The notes: generated by a model not told the origin, from the letters alone. Numbered from the stretch's first letter, positions 42,171-53,104 are shown. The stretch: 64,000 nt of DNA from Traorella massiliensis (GCF_900104665.1 NZ_LT629969.1:653716-717715); one strand, 5' to 3'. Translations and numbers: made by a program.

Positions 42171-42704
42171 ATGTTGAAAAAAGTTGTAGATATTGCTCAT
42201 GAAATATTGGCTGAGGGGGTTGATGAGCAGAGTGTTGCAGTTGATTTTACATGTGGGGGAGGACATGATTCACTTTTTTTAAGCAAGTATGTTTCTTTTG
42301 TATATAGCTATGATATTCAAAAAGAAGCACTTGATGATGCGAAAAAATTGTGTTCTCAAGTTTCAAATATCGAGTTTCACCATAAGAGCCATTTGTATTT
42401 TGATGAGGATGTAGAACATTTTGATAGAGGCATTTTTAATCTAGGATATTATCCTAAAGGGAATAGAAATATTATTACAAATGCAAATGAAGTATTACTG
42501 ACAATAAAAAAAGCAGTGGAGAAATTAAATCATGGCGGTAAGATTGTGATCGTTTGTTATCCAGGTTTTGAAAGTGGAAAATTAGAAGCTGAGCAAATCG
42601 AAAAAGAGCTTGCTTCTTTTGAAAGCAAGTTTTATGATATTTATCGCTTTGGATTGTTAAATCGCCATTTGGCACCATACATAATAGGGATTGAAAAGCA
42701 TTAG
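42171..42704 (+). CDS. YtqB/MnmM-like SAM-dependent tRNA/rRNA methyltransferase
   Basis: A 177-residue class I methyltransferase of the YtqB family (B. subtilis YtqB is MnmM, the last step of mnm5s2U34 in tRNA). Marks: AVDFTCGGGHDSLFLSK (SAM motif I with GHD), FNLGYYPKGN and VCYPGFESG. The ATG at 42171 is the family start; AAGG lies about 11 nt upstream, a weak site. Divergent from cca with 42 nt between starts. Cca and MnmM both act on tRNA. Confidence 0.86.
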   Translation: MLKKVVDIAHEILAEGVDEQSVAVDFTCGGGHDSLFLSKYVSFVYSYDIQKEALDDAKKLCSQVSNIEFHHKSHLYFDEDVEHFDRGIFNLGYYPKGNRNIITNANEVLLTIKKAVEKLNHGGKIVIVCYPGFESGKLEAEQIEKELASFESKFYDIYRFGLLNRHLAPYIIGIEKH

Positions 42705-42715
42705 GGGGAAAAAGA

Positions 42716-43384
42716 ATGAATCAGGAAAGACAAATGTCACAATCAATGCCATTAGCAATCCTGCTAACACTGGCAGGAGGGTTTCAGGACGCTTATTCAT
42801 ATAATAGCCGAGGACATGTTTTTGCGAATGCTCAGACAGGAAATATTGTTTTATTTGCTCAGAATTTGATGAGTGCTCAGTTTAGCCAGGCCCTCCATTA
42901 TCTTTTACCGATATTAGCATTTATATTGGGTGTTTATATTAGTGAAAAAATTCATCAGAAATATAAATATTCGCACCTTTTTCACTGGCGCCAGCTTGTA
43001 TTAGTCAGTGAGATTTTTTTGCTGATCTTAGCAGGATTTCTAAAAACAGATATGATTGCGAATGTCCTTTTATCATTTGCCTGTGCCATGCAGGTACAGA
43101 GCTTTCGTAAGTTTAAAGGAATTTCTTTCGCAACTACAATGTGTATCGGTAATATGCGAAGTGCTACAGAAATGCTTTGTCATTATCATCTAAACAAAGA
43201 TAAAGAGTTAAAAAGGAAAAGTTTGTATTATTATTTGCTGATTCTTACTTTTGCTTTTGGGGCAGGTATAGGTGCTTTATGTTCTTGGCAATGGGGGAAT
43301 TATGCTATTTGGATCGCTGCATTCTTTATGCTTATAGGAGTCATTTTGATGTTTGTCCAAGAAGAGAAGCACGTAAAAGAATAA
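42716..43384 (+). CDS. YoaK/DUF1275 family membrane protein
   Basis: A 222-residue protein with about six hydrophobic segments. Family marks are GGFQDAYSYNSRGHVFANAQTGNIV near the N-terminus and the MQVQSFRK...ATTMCIGNMRSA block in the middle. Role unknown; a transporter is likely. It starts 11 nt after the methylase with AGGGGG as ribosome-binding site and is probably co-transcribed. Confidence 0.83.
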   Translation: MNQERQMSQSMPLAILLTLAGGFQDAYSYNSRGHVFANAQTGNIVLFAQNLMSAQFSQALHYLLPILAFILGVYISEKIHQKYKYSHLFHWRQLVLVSEIFLLILAGFLKTDMIANVLLSFACAMQVQSFRKFKGISFATTMCIGNMRSATEMLCHYHLNKDKELKRKSLYYYLLILTFAFGAGIGALCSWQWGNYAIWIAAFFMLIGVILMFVQEEKHVKE

Positions 43385-43397
43385 AAAATTAAAATAA

Positions 43398-43424
43398 TTA
43401 GCACTCAGGGGTTGACAGTGCTAA
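43398..43424 (+). promoter_or_regulatory. CIRCE operator 1 (HrcA)
   Basis: TTAGCACTC-N9-CAGTGCTAA, one mismatch to the consensus. It overlaps the -35 box. Confidence 0.93.
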
Positions 43425-43439
43425 TTTATGTGCTATAAT
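43412..43439 (+). promoter_or_regulatory. clpB promoter
   Basis: Consensus TTGACA at 43412-43417, a 16-nt spacer and extended -10 TGC-TATAAT ending at 43439. It lies between two CIRCE elements. Confidence 0.9.
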
Positions 43440-43443
43440 ACCA

Positions 43444-43470
43444 TTAGCACAAAGTGATTGAGAGTGCTAA
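43444..43470 (+). promoter_or_regulatory. CIRCE operator 2 (HrcA)
   Basis: TTAGCACAA-N9-GAGTGCTAA, two mismatches in the left arm. It covers the transcription start and ends at the clpB ribosome-binding site. Confidence 0.93.
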
Positions 43471-43483
43471 AGGAGGGATTCTC

Positions 43484-46021
43484 ATGGATGTAAATCAATT
43501 ATCAGAAAATATGCAGAAAATATTGCTGAAGGCAATTGAAAAAGCTAAGAACTATCAGCATGTGAGCGTAGATACATTAGAATTTTTAGAAGCTATATTT
43601 GAGGATAACACACTTGACGGCCTTTTTAAGCGTGTTTCACTTGATAAAGAAAAAGTATTTGAAATTCTTCGGGATGAAAATACGCATATTGCTAGAACCT
43701 CTTATAGGGATATTACGTTAAGTAATAAGGTTCAGGAAAGCTTTATGAATGCGAAAAAATGGTCAGATGAACATGATGAAAGCTATATGAGTGTATTTAG
43801 TGTTCTGCTGGCTCTTTTAAAGAATAAAAGCAGTATTTCACAACGTGTCGTTAGTGAATGTCACATTGATTTGAAAAAGCTGGAAAATGAAGAAATGATT
43901 CGCAGAGGGGGAATGAAGATGAATACCCAGACGAGTGAAAATAACATTGAAGCTTTAAGTAAATATGGACGTGATTTAGTTGAGGATGTAAAGGATGGCA
44001 AAATTGATCCTGTTATTGGACGTGATGAAGAAATTCGTCGTGTAATAGAAATCTTATCACGAAAAACTAAAAATAATCCTGTTTTGATTGGTGAGCCAGG
44101 GGTTGGTAAAACAGCTATCGTAGAAGGTATTGCCTGGAGAATCATGAAGGGGGATGTCCCTTTAACATTAAAAGATAAAAAATTGATTGAATTGGATATG
44201 GGAGCATTGATTGCCGGTGCTAAGTATCGTGGTGAATTCGAGGAACGTTTAAAAGCGGTTCTTGAAGAAGTTAAAAATGCAAATGGCGGTATCATTTTAT
44301 TTATTGATGAAATTCATAACCTGGTAGGTGCCGGTAAAACAGAAGGCAGCATGGATGCCGCAAATCTTTTAAAACCGATGCTGGCTCGTGGAGAATTACG
44401 TTGTATCGGTGCTACAACTTTCGATGAATATCGTAAATATATTGAGAAGGATGCTGCTTTAGAGAGACGTTTTCAGAAAGTTATGGTCAATGAACCGAGT
44501 GTTGAAGATACGATTTCCATTCTTCGTGGATTAAAAAGCCGTTTTGAATCTTATCATGGTGTAAAAATCCTCGATGAGGCAATTATAGCTAGTGCAACAC
44601 TTTCCAATCGTTATATTACGGATCGTTTCTTACCGGATAAGGCTATCGATTGTATCGATGAAGCCTGTGCTATGCTGCGTGTAGAAATGGATTCGATGCC
44701 AACAGTATTGGATGAGCTTTCTCGTAAGATCATGCAGCTGGAAATTGAAGAAACAGCTTTAAAACAGGAAGAAGATAAAAAGACCCAGGAACGATTGGCT
44801 GAAATTGTTGAAGAGCTTAAAGAACTTAAGACAAAACGTGATGAATTGCATGCGAAATGGATGGATGAAAAGCGTGATCTGGAAGCCAGCAAGCAGGATA
44901 AGATTGATTTGGAAAAGGCTAAGCTGGAACTTGAAAGAGCCCAAAATGATGCCCGTTATGAAGAAGCAGCTCGTTTACAGTATCAGACGATACCAAATCT
45001 TGAAAAACGTATCAAAGAGGCTAGTGAGAATATAAAAAGTGATTCTTTGATTCAGGAGACGGTCAATGAAGAAATGATCGCAAAAGTGGTTTCCCGATGG
45101 AGCGGTGTTGAAGTGAGCCGAATGGTTGAAAGTGAACGTATCAAACTTCTTCATTTGCGTGAAGCTTTAGGAAAACGGGTCATTGGTCAGGATGAAGCAT
45201 TGACGCTCGTTAGTGATGCGATCATGAGAAGCAAGGCACAAATTCAAGATGAAAATCGTCCTATTGGTTCCTTCCTTTTCTTAGGCCCTACAGGTGTTGG
45301 TAAGACTGAAGTCGCAAAAGCATTAGCTGAACAGTTGTTTGACAGTGAAAGTCATATCATTCGTATCGATATGAGCGAGTATATGGAGAAACATAGTGTG
45401 AGCCGTCTGATTGGTGCTCCTCCAGGATATGTTGGCTATGATGAAGGAGGTCAGCTTTCTGAAGCGGTTCGCCGTAATCCTTATTCCATCATTCTTTTTG
45501 ATGAGGTTGAAAAAGCACATCCAGATGTATTTAACCTCTTGCTTCAGATTTTAGATGATGGACGTATTACAGATAACAAAGGTGTTACGATTGACTTTAA
45601 AAATACCCTTTTGATCATGACAAGCAATTTAGGAAGCGAGCATGCGAATGATGTGAATCCTAAGGAAGGTTATATGGCGGCTGTTAAATCATTCTTTAAG
45701 CCAGAATTTATTAATCGTATTGATGAAATTATCGTTTTCAATTCACTTAATGATGAAATGTTACGCAAGATTGCTCATAAGTTTATGAATGAATTAGTTG
45801 AACGCTTAAAACAAAAAGATATTACGCTTGAAATCAGTGATCGTGTTTATGAAAATATTTCAAAATATGGTGTTGATGCAGTATATGGTGCTCGTCCAAT
45901 GAAACGTTATATCCAACGTAATATTGAAACGATGATCGCAAGAAAGATCATTGAAGGAACGATCAGTAAGGATCAGCGTGTACTGTTAGATGTTGAAAAT
46001 GATGAATATGTGATACGATGA
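43484..46021 (+). CDS. clpB: Disaggregase ClpB
   Basis: Hexameric AAA+ chaperone that works with DnaK to dissolve aggregates. 845 residues: N-domain (1 to about 145), AAA1 with GEPGVGKT (about 208), a coiled-coil middle domain (about 400-525), AAA2 with GPTGVGKT (about 605), and the D2 small domain. It lacks a ClpP-binding IGF loop, as ClpB does. AGGAGGG precedes the ATG at 43484. HrcA control via twin CIRCE rather than CtsR. An internal ATG at 43919 (residue 146) has GAGGGGG upstream. Confidence 0.97.
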   Translation: MDVNQLSENMQKILLKAIEKAKNYQHVSVDTLEFLEAIFEDNTLDGLFKRVSLDKEKVFEILRDENTHIARTSYRDITLSNKVQESFMNAKKWSDEHDESYMSVFSVLLALLKNKSSISQRVVSECHIDLKKLENEEMIRRGGMKMNTQTSENNIEALSKYGRDLVEDVKDGKIDPVIGRDEEIRRVIEILSRKTKNNPVLIGEPGVGKTAIVEGIAWRIMKGDVPLTLKDKKLIELDMGALIAGAKYRGEFEERLKAVLEEVKNANGGIILFIDEIHNLVGAGKTEGSMDAANLLKPMLARGELRCIGATTFDEYRKYIEKDAALERRFQKVMVNEPSVEDTISILRGLKSRFESYHGVKILDEAIIASATLSNRYITDRFLPDKAIDCIDEACAMLRVEMDSMPTVLDELSRKIMQLEIEETALKQEEDKKTQERLAEIVEELKELKTKRDELHAKWMDEKRDLEASKQDKIDLEKAKLELERAQNDARYEEAARLQYQTIPNLEKRIKEASENIKSDSLIQETVNEEMIAKVVSRWSGVEVSRMVESERIKLLHLREALGKRVIGQDEALTLVSDAIMRSKAQIQDENRPIGSFLFLGPTGVGKTEVAKALAEQLFDSESHIIRIDMSEYMEKHSVSRLIGAPPGYVGYDEGGQLSEAVRRNPYSIILFDEVEKAHPDVFNLLLQILDDGRITDNKGVTIDFKNTLLIMTSNLGSEHANDVNPKEGYMAAVKSFFKPEFINRIDEIIVFNSLNDEMLRKIAHKFMNELVERLKQKDITLEISDRVYENISKYGVDAVYGARPMKRYIQRNIETMIARKIIEGTISKDQRVLLDVENDEYVIR

Positions 46022-46032
46022 AATAAATGTTT

Positions 46033-46067
46033 AGAAGTTCAATTGTGAAATTGAACTTCTTTTTTTA
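46033..46067 (+). terminator. Terminator after clpB
   Basis: AGAAGTTCAATT / AATTGAACTTCT, 12-bp stem with 4-nt loop, then seven T. Confidence 0.93.
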
Positions 46068-46076
46068 TGATAAATA

Positions 46077-46085
46077 TGTTATAAT
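46077..46085 (+). promoter_or_regulatory. Extended -10 promoter
   Basis: TGT-TATAAT, 42 nt before the ATG of the next gene. Confidence 0.55.
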
Positions 46086-46127
46086 CTACATGTTGAATCT
46101 TTATGATTGGGTATTTGGAGGATAAAT

Positions 46128-46796
46128 ATGGATAACAGAATTTTGATAGCTATCATTGTCTGTATTATTTTGGCAGTGATAATTAATATTGTTGGAAAAT
46201 ACATAAGAAAGAAATATACAATAAAGCTTATGAAGGCTATGATGACTGATGAAGATGAGTTTTTAAAGCTTCTTGATTCTTTTATAGTAAAGTATCTTTT
46301 TGCACCATATAATCGTGAATTTATGCGTTTAAATAATTATATTGCCAGAAGTGCTGATAAAAAGGTAAAGGAACAGATCTCACTGATGGAAAAGATGCGT
46401 ATGAATCGTAAGCAACACTTTGCCGTATATCAGACAGCTTTTCAGTATTTTATTACGATTAATAGTGAATCGAACGCTAAAAACATGCAGCGTAAAATGA
46501 ATATTTTTATTGATGAAAATAATCTTGATCCGCAAATGAAAAAGAGTATTGAGATGGATATGAAGATGTATTTTGATAAAGATATTTCTACGATTCCTTA
46601 TATTGATGAAAAAATAGAAGATAGTGATGATGCGGAAAAAGCAGTTTGGAATCTTAAAAAAGCATATGTTTTGAAAGCTAATAAAAAGCTAGAGGATGCT
46701 AAAGAATGTATTCGCTTAGTTATTCAATATACAAATGATCCAACACAGAAAAAAATCATGCAGGAACTATTAGACAATGATTTAAAAGATTTATAG
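46128..46796 (+). CDS. Single-pass membrane protein with helical cytoplasmic domain, unknown function
   Basis: Not recognised. The 222-residue protein has one N-terminal membrane helix (about 4-24, ILIAIIVCIILAVIINIVG) followed by basic residues, predicting the C-terminal domain inside the cell. That domain is mostly helical and charged, with a final segment (about 175-220, AEKAVWNLKKAYVLKANKKLEDAKECI) that looks like one TPR-type hairpin. TTGGAGGA precedes the ATG. It is monocistronic, just upstream of the LCP cluster but with its own terminator. Confidence 0.72.
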   Translation: MDNRILIAIIVCIILAVIINIVGKYIRKKYTIKLMKAMMTDEDEFLKLLDSFIVKYLFAPYNREFMRLNNYIARSADKKVKEQISLMEKMRMNRKQHFAVYQTAFQYFITINSESNAKNMQRKMNIFIDENNLDPQMKKSIEMDMKMYFDKDISTIPYIDEKIEDSDDAEKAVWNLKKAYVLKANKKLEDAKECIRLVIQYTNDPTQKKIMQELLDNDLKDL

Positions 46797-46817
46797 GAGA
46801 TAATTCTCCTTTTTTTG
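46795..46817 (+). terminator. Terminator before the LCP cluster
   Basis: AGGAGA / TCTCCT, 4-nt loop, then TTTTTTT. The stem starts in the stop codon. Confidence 0.85.
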
Positions 46818-46887
46818 TTCAATGAGTGCGAACAATTTTCAGATAAGGGAGAATCACAAAATTTCACATTTAATCCTCTATGAAAAG

Positions 46888-46896
46888 TGGTATAAT
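46888..46896 (+). promoter_or_regulatory. Extended -10 promoter of the LCP cluster
   Basis: TGG-TATAAT, 27 nt before the ATG of the first LCP gene. TAGGAGAAA is the ribosome-binding site. Confidence 0.6.
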
Positions 46897-46923
46897 ACAA
46901 ATGTTATTTTTAGGAGAAACGAT

Positions 46924-48522
46924 ATGAAGAATAGGAAAAGGAAAAGGAAAAGAATCGATAACAAAGTAGACTTTGTTTTATTACTGATATTTTTGGTAAT
47001 TGGATTATATTTTGGAATAGAAGCAATTCTTGGAAATTTGATCCCATTAAAATATATCCTTATATTTTTAGTAGTAGTTTTATTTTTGTTTGTTGGTATT
47101 TTTCTTACATTTAAAGTGAGAAATTCAACTTTTCGTGTTTTTAGAAAAGTATTTTTAGTGGTTGTATGTGTCGTATTATTATTTGGAGGAATTTTCCAGG
47201 GACAAATCAGAAATGCTTTTTCAAATGTAAATGACGGTTCTTTTTATAAAGATTACATGTATGTCATTACATTGAAGGATAACAGTTATGAAAATATAGA
47301 AGATGTAGGTGTACTCGGATATTTAAGCCAGAGTGATGATCTTTTAGAATATTCGCTGGAACAACTGAGCGAATATCAGTTTGAAAAAAAGACATATGAT
47401 AGTCTTGAAGAAGAACTTTCAGAATTGGAAGGCGGAGAAGTTGATGCGGTATTGATCAGTGCAAAGGATCAGACGTTGCAGGAATTAAATAATGACAGTT
47501 TTTCGGGGAAATATAAAACGATTCATACGATAGAAATGACGATTGAAAGCAACAATGATGTCGTTTCAAATGATTTAACTTCAAAGCCCTTTGTTGTATA
47601 TATAGCAGGACTTGATAATATGGGTGAGCCTACACAATTAGGTTTGCATGATGTCAATATGCTTTTGATGGTTGATCCAATCAATCATCATGTTGAAATG
47701 GTTTCAATTAATCGTGACACTTATATACCAAATCCGATGATGAATGATTATCCGGATAAGCTGACTCATCTTGGGTGGTATGGGCCTGAAACAGCCATGA
47801 ATACGTTAGAAAGAGTTTTCGGTATTCAAATTGATTATTATGCGAAAGTTACTTTTGAGTCATTGATCAAAATTATTGATACTCTAGGCGGGATTGATGT
47901 CGATGTACAAATATCTTTTACGGAACAAGATGAGAATCGCTCTTTTGAAGAAGGTGATTTAATACATTTGGAAAAAGGTTATCAGCATCTCAATGGGTCA
48001 CAAGCTTTAGCTTATGCCAGACATCGTCATACAGAAGGATGGGATGTCAAAGGAAGAGAACAGGCTCAGCGTGATATCATTGCGGCTATCGTAGATAAGA
48101 TGCTTTCAGTTGAGGGAGCATTGAAATTAGGTGATGTGGTGAATGTGGCGGCAAGCTATGTATCTACAAATATGTCAATGGATAGTGCACGCTCTTTTGT
48201 GAAGAGTGCCATTGATTCAGGACACGGATGGACTTTCGGTTCATCGACGGTAAATGGAGATGTTGAGGTACTTCTTCCTTGTGCCATGGAAAATGATTTA
48301 GAACGTTCTGTAGTATTATTAGAGGAAAATGATATTCAGCTTGTGCATGATATTTATACATCCATGAATACACAGATACATTTTAATGATTTTGCGTTTG
48401 ACTTAGATGATATGGAAAAGTATATGGATACTTTTACTCTTGACAAACATGTAGTAACGCTAGAAAATTATTATGATGTGGTGCCAGAATACTTTCCGGA
48501 GTATTTAAGGTATAGATTTTAG
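46924..48522 (+). CDS. LCP family protein, first of a tandem triplet
   Basis: A 532-residue LytR-CpsA-Psr phosphotransferase. Basic N-terminus, three membrane helices within about 12-105, then a segment near 110-205 like part of a family-3 solute-binding protein (IEDVGVLGYLSQ; GGEVDAVLISAKDQ). The LCP domain has HDVNMLLMVDP, INRDTYIP with the catalytic Arg, PDKLTHLGW, LGGIDVDV and ARHRH...GREQAQRDI, so it looks active. A conserved tail (NDFAFDLDDMEKY, FPEYLRY) is shared with the next gene. Likely attaches glycopolymers to peptidoglycan. Confidence 0.9.
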   Translation: MKNRKRKRKRIDNKVDFVLLLIFLVIGLYFGIEAILGNLIPLKYILIFLVVVLFLFVGIFLTFKVRNSTFRVFRKVFLVVVCVVLLFGGIFQGQIRNAFSNVNDGSFYKDYMYVITLKDNSYENIEDVGVLGYLSQSDDLLEYSLEQLSEYQFEKKTYDSLEEELSELEGGEVDAVLISAKDQTLQELNNDSFSGKYKTIHTIEMTIESNNDVVSNDLTSKPFVVYIAGLDNMGEPTQLGLHDVNMLLMVDPINHHVEMVSINRDTYIPNPMMNDYPDKLTHLGWYGPETAMNTLERVFGIQIDYYAKVTFESLIKIIDTLGGIDVDVQISFTEQDENRSFEEGDLIHLEKGYQHLNGSQALAYARHRHTEGWDVKGREQAQRDIIAAIVDKMLSVEGALKLGDVVNVAASYVSTNMSMDSARSFVKSAIDSGHGWTFGSSTVNGDVEVLLPCAMENDLERSVVLLEENDIQLVHDIYTSMNTQIHFNDFAFDLDDMEKYMDTFTLDKHVVTLENYYDVVPEYFPEYLRYRF

Positions 48523-48537
48523 AATAGGAGTGATATT

Positions 48538-50127
48538 TTGAAAGAAAGTACAAAAAAAATCAATAAGAGAATTGATCTAGTACTGCTGATCCTTTTTCTT
48601 GCAGGAAGTATTTATTTTTTGGTTGAAGCAATCGTTGGTGAATTGATTCCGATGAACTATATTTTGATTGCTGGCGTTATATTGCTATTGATTTTTATTT
48701 TAATATTTGTCAGCTTTCGAATAGAAAATATGGCAGCCTTTATTATTCGTAAAATTTTGTTAGTATTTTTATGTTGTGTGCTCGGTTTTGGGGCAGTGTT
48801 CCAGGGAAGAATACGGAGTGCATTTGCGAATGTCGATGACGGTTCTACCAATATCAGCAGAATGTATGTGATTGCCCTGAAGGATTCATCTTTAGAAAAC
48901 ATTGAAGATGTGAATGTACTTGGTTATGTGGATCATGTCAATGCTTTAATTACTTATTCGATGGAACAGCTAGAAAGTTATTCTATGGAAAATATGGCTT
49001 ATGAAAATACTGATGAGATGCTTGCTGCTTTGAATGATCACGAAGCTGATGCAGTTTTAATTAGTGATCAGGATCAGACTTTTGAAATTCAGAAAGAAGA
49101 CAGTACATATTCAGATGATTACAAAGTGATCCATACGATCGAGATGACAACAACAACGGAGTCAGATGTTGTTGAAAGTGATCTGACAGAACCTTTCGTA
49201 GTTTATGTTTCTGGAATGGATGATATGGGTGAGCCAACTTATAATGGTTTAAGTGATGTTAATATGCTTTTAATGGTAGATCCTAAAAATTATCATGTTG
49301 AAATGATTTCAATAAATCGTGATACATATGTTCCAAATTCTAAATATGATGATTATCCGGATAAGCTGACTCATCTTGGCTGGGATGGTGTCGAAGCAGG
49401 TGCGGAAGCACTAGAGAAAATTTTTGGAATTGAAATTGATTATACTGCGAAAGTAACTTTTGAATCATTGATTGAAATTGTAGATACATTAGGCGGTATT
49501 GATGTTGATGTACAGCTGGATTTCTGTGAACAGGATGAAAATCGTTCATTTGCTTCTTCTGATTTGATCTGCTTGAATAAAGGCTACCAGCACCTTAATG
49601 GTTCTCAGGCTTTGGCGTATGCTCGTCATCGTCATACTGCCGGATGGGATGTAAAGGGAAGAGAACAGGCTCAACGTGATATCATTGCTGCTGTAGTAAA
49701 TAAGTTGCTTTCTGTTGAAGGGGCTTTAAAAGCAGGAGATGTTTTAAATGTTGCATCTAACTATGTGTCTACAAATCTTCCGATGAGCAGTGTGAAATCG
49801 TTCGTAATGAACGCTATCAGCGATGGTCATGAATGGACATTTGGTTCTTCTACCATAAATTCAAATTATGAATATCTTTTCCCTTGTGCAAGTTATACGA
49901 GTCAGGATCTTTATGCAGTTTTATTAGAGGAAGAAGATATTATGCATGTGCATGATTTATATGTAACGATGAATTCAGATGAAACCTTTAATGATTTTGC
50001 TTTTGATTTAAATGATATGGAGAAATATGAAAATACTTTCGAGCTTGATCCAAAGGTAATTACAGTCGAAAATTACTATGATACAGTTCCAACTTATTTT
50101 CCAAGTTATCTTAGATATAATTTCTAA
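48538..50127 (+). CDS. LCP family protein, second of a tandem triplet
   Basis: A 529-residue close paralogue of the previous gene, with all the same parts: three N-terminal helices, solute-binding-like linker (IEDVNVLGYVDH; DHEADAVLISDQ), intact LCP motifs (SDVNMLLMVDP, INRDTYVP, DKLTHLGW, ARHRHTAGWDVKGREQAQRD) and the same tail. It begins with TTG at 48538; TAGGAGTGA lies 4-5 nt upstream and no ATG fits. 15 nt after the first copy, so one operon. Confidence 0.9.
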   Translation: MKESTKKINKRIDLVLLILFLAGSIYFLVEAIVGELIPMNYILIAGVILLLIFILIFVSFRIENMAAFIIRKILLVFLCCVLGFGAVFQGRIRSAFANVDDGSTNISRMYVIALKDSSLENIEDVNVLGYVDHVNALITYSMEQLESYSMENMAYENTDEMLAALNDHEADAVLISDQDQTFEIQKEDSTYSDDYKVIHTIEMTTTTESDVVESDLTEPFVVYVSGMDDMGEPTYNGLSDVNMLLMVDPKNYHVEMISINRDTYVPNSKYDDYPDKLTHLGWDGVEAGAEALEKIFGIEIDYTAKVTFESLIEIVDTLGGIDVDVQLDFCEQDENRSFASSDLICLNKGYQHLNGSQALAYARHRHTAGWDVKGREQAQRDIIAAVVNKLLSVEGALKAGDVLNVASNYVSTNLPMSSVKSFVMNAISDGHEWTFGSSTINSNYEYLFPCASYTSQDLYAVLLEEEDIMHVHDLYVTMNSDETFNDFAFDLNDMEKYENTFELDPKVITVENYYDTVPTYFPSYLRYNF

Positions 50128-50146
50128 ATAGAATGGAGGTGGGCAT

Positions 50147-51742
50147 ATGAGAAAAGATAGAATCAGTACGACAATTGATCTGATTTTACTGATTATCTTT
50201 ACAGTGTCCGCCATTTTCATGTCAACTCAGCTCTATTTAGGAAATATTGTTTCATTTTTATGGCTGATTCTCTTGATATTGCTTTTTATTGCTTTTCTGA
50301 TAGGTATGTTTATTTGGCTTCTTTTAACCAGAAAATTAGCCTGGTTACGTCGTTTCATTTTATTAATTCTGAGCATTGCCTTAGTAATTGGAGGATTTTA
50401 TTTAGGAGATAAACGTTCTGCTGATCAGCAAAAAGAAGAAAATGTAATGGATTATCAGATGAACCTTCTCAGTAATGATGAAAATATAAAAGATTCTCAA
50501 GATCTTAATGGTAAGAAAATAGGTTTTGTAATGAATGATCGTAATCATATTCAGACTTTTCAAGATATCAACGTTTCTTTTCAGACGCAAAACTGTGAGT
50601 TTGTTGAATATTACAATATGGATTATTTAATACGAGCATTAGAAGCGAATGAGATTCAGGGAATGATTTTTAGTGATCATAATCTAGCTGTTTTAGAAGC
50701 CACATATCCACAAATATATCAAGATCTTATTCTTTTAAGTCAAAATGTACATGAAGTTCAGATCTCTCATGTGTCAAAACCTCTAGATGAAAATCAGCCA
50801 ATCAGTATTCTTCTTACTTTAAGCGAAGATGATATTCCTGTAGATTATGTTTCATATTCAATAAAATGCTTGATTCTGTTTATTGATCCTCTTGATCATG
50901 AATTTACGGTCATTGAAATACCAAATAACCTGTATATTCCTAATGTTGCCTATGATTCTTATCCTGATGCACTATATAATGTTTCATATAATGGAATTGA
51001 CAATCTATTATATTCTATTGAAAGTATATTTAGCGTTGAATTTGATTATTTCATCAAGACAAATATTCAGTCGATTTTAAATTATGTGGATATCATGCAG
51101 GGAGTTAGTATTCCTCAAGAAGTCTGTGTAGAAGAAGTCTGTACGATAGAAAAAGTAATGATGAATGCTGAGCAAGTGGCTGATTATTATGAAAAAAGTA
51201 ATGATATCAATGCAGTAATTGAAGGTATTTTTGAAAAAAGAAATGAATTAAAAACTACAAAGCTCATGAACTTTTTAAACAATTATAAGTGCAGCTCTTT
51301 TACTAATCTTTCTACTACGGAACTTAGAAAATTGGTGACAGTATTAGGTGAAGAAGAATGGTATTTTGAAAGTCATACTATTAATGATTTAACCGCTTCT
51401 TATGAGCCATGCGTAAGTTTTGGAGCTATCGATACTTATGAAGTATCGATTATAGACACTGAATTTTTGACTCAGATATATCGTTACTTCTTGGAAAATG
51501 CTCATATGGACATTATGAAAAATTTTGCTTTTGATCTTGATCGAATGAGAAATAACAGGATTTTACCTTATTCGAATGAAAAGCTCATTACTACAGACAA
51601 TATGAATTGGAAGGTATCCGAATATTTTGCGTTGCTTCCTGAATCGATCGTTAGTCTGATTGAAATTGAAAAATGGAACGGAACGATTCATTTTGAAAAG
51701 CCAAACTATGATCCGGATGCCCCAATTCAACAAATAGAATAA
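50147..51742 (+). CDS. Degenerate LCP-like protein, third of the triplet
   Basis: A 531-residue protein with the same architecture (three N-terminal helices, linker, LCP-like region, NFAFDLDRM tail), but the LCP active site is gone. Where its siblings have INRDTYIP it has IPNNLYIP; PDKLTHLGW is PDALYNVSY; and the Arg-rich ARHRH...REQAQRD stretch is reduced to ADYYEKSNDINAVIEG. The frame is open over its whole length with a good ribosome-binding site (ATGGAGGTGG), so it is not a decaying pseudogene. A non-catalytic partner or sensor is inferred. A terminator follows. Confidence 0.8.
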   Translation: MRKDRISTTIDLILLIIFTVSAIFMSTQLYLGNIVSFLWLILLILLFIAFLIGMFIWLLLTRKLAWLRRFILLILSIALVIGGFYLGDKRSADQQKEENVMDYQMNLLSNDENIKDSQDLNGKKIGFVMNDRNHIQTFQDINVSFQTQNCEFVEYYNMDYLIRALEANEIQGMIFSDHNLAVLEATYPQIYQDLILLSQNVHEVQISHVSKPLDENQPISILLTLSEDDIPVDYVSYSIKCLILFIDPLDHEFTVIEIPNNLYIPNVAYDSYPDALYNVSYNGIDNLLYSIESIFSVEFDYFIKTNIQSILNYVDIMQGVSIPQEVCVEEVCTIEKVMMNAEQVADYYEKSNDINAVIEGIFEKRNELKTTKLMNFLNNYKCSSFTNLSTTELRKLVTVLGEEEWYFESHTINDLTASYEPCVSFGAIDTYEVSIIDTEFLTQIYRYFLENAHMDIMKNFAFDLDRMRNNRILPYSNEKLITTDNMNWKVSEYFALLPESIVSLIEIEKWNGTIHFEKPNYDPDAPIQQIE

Positions 51743-51766
51743 AAATACACCAATCAGGTGTATTTT

Positions 51767-51767
<1 letters not shown>
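51741..51767. terminator. Bidirectional terminator between the LCP cluster and purA
   Basis: AAAAATACACC / GGTGTATTTTT, 11-bp stem, 5-nt loop, between convergent genes. Confidence 0.9.
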
Positions 51768-53065
<1,298 letters not shown>

Positions 53066-53075
53066 TTACTGATAC

Positions 53076-53104
53076 ATAATATCATTTTTTTATATTTTAG
53101 GCAA
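53076..53104 (-). promoter_or_regulatory. purA promoter
   Basis: On the minus strand TTGCCT (plus 53099-53104), a 17-nt spacer and extended -10 TGA-TATTAT (plus 53076-53081). No purine riboswitch or PurBox pair was recognised. Confidence 0.65.

Noticed and set aside
43861-44295. 144-codon antisense frame within clpB
   Set aside because: Long antisense frames are common opposite AT-rich Firmicutes coding sequence. The Ser/Ile-rich translation has no family signs and the sense gene is certain.
50147-51742. Third LCP copy as a pseudogene
   Set aside because: Its frame is open for 531 codons, with a strong ribosome-binding site and conserved tail. Loss of catalytic residues alone does not make it a pseudogene.
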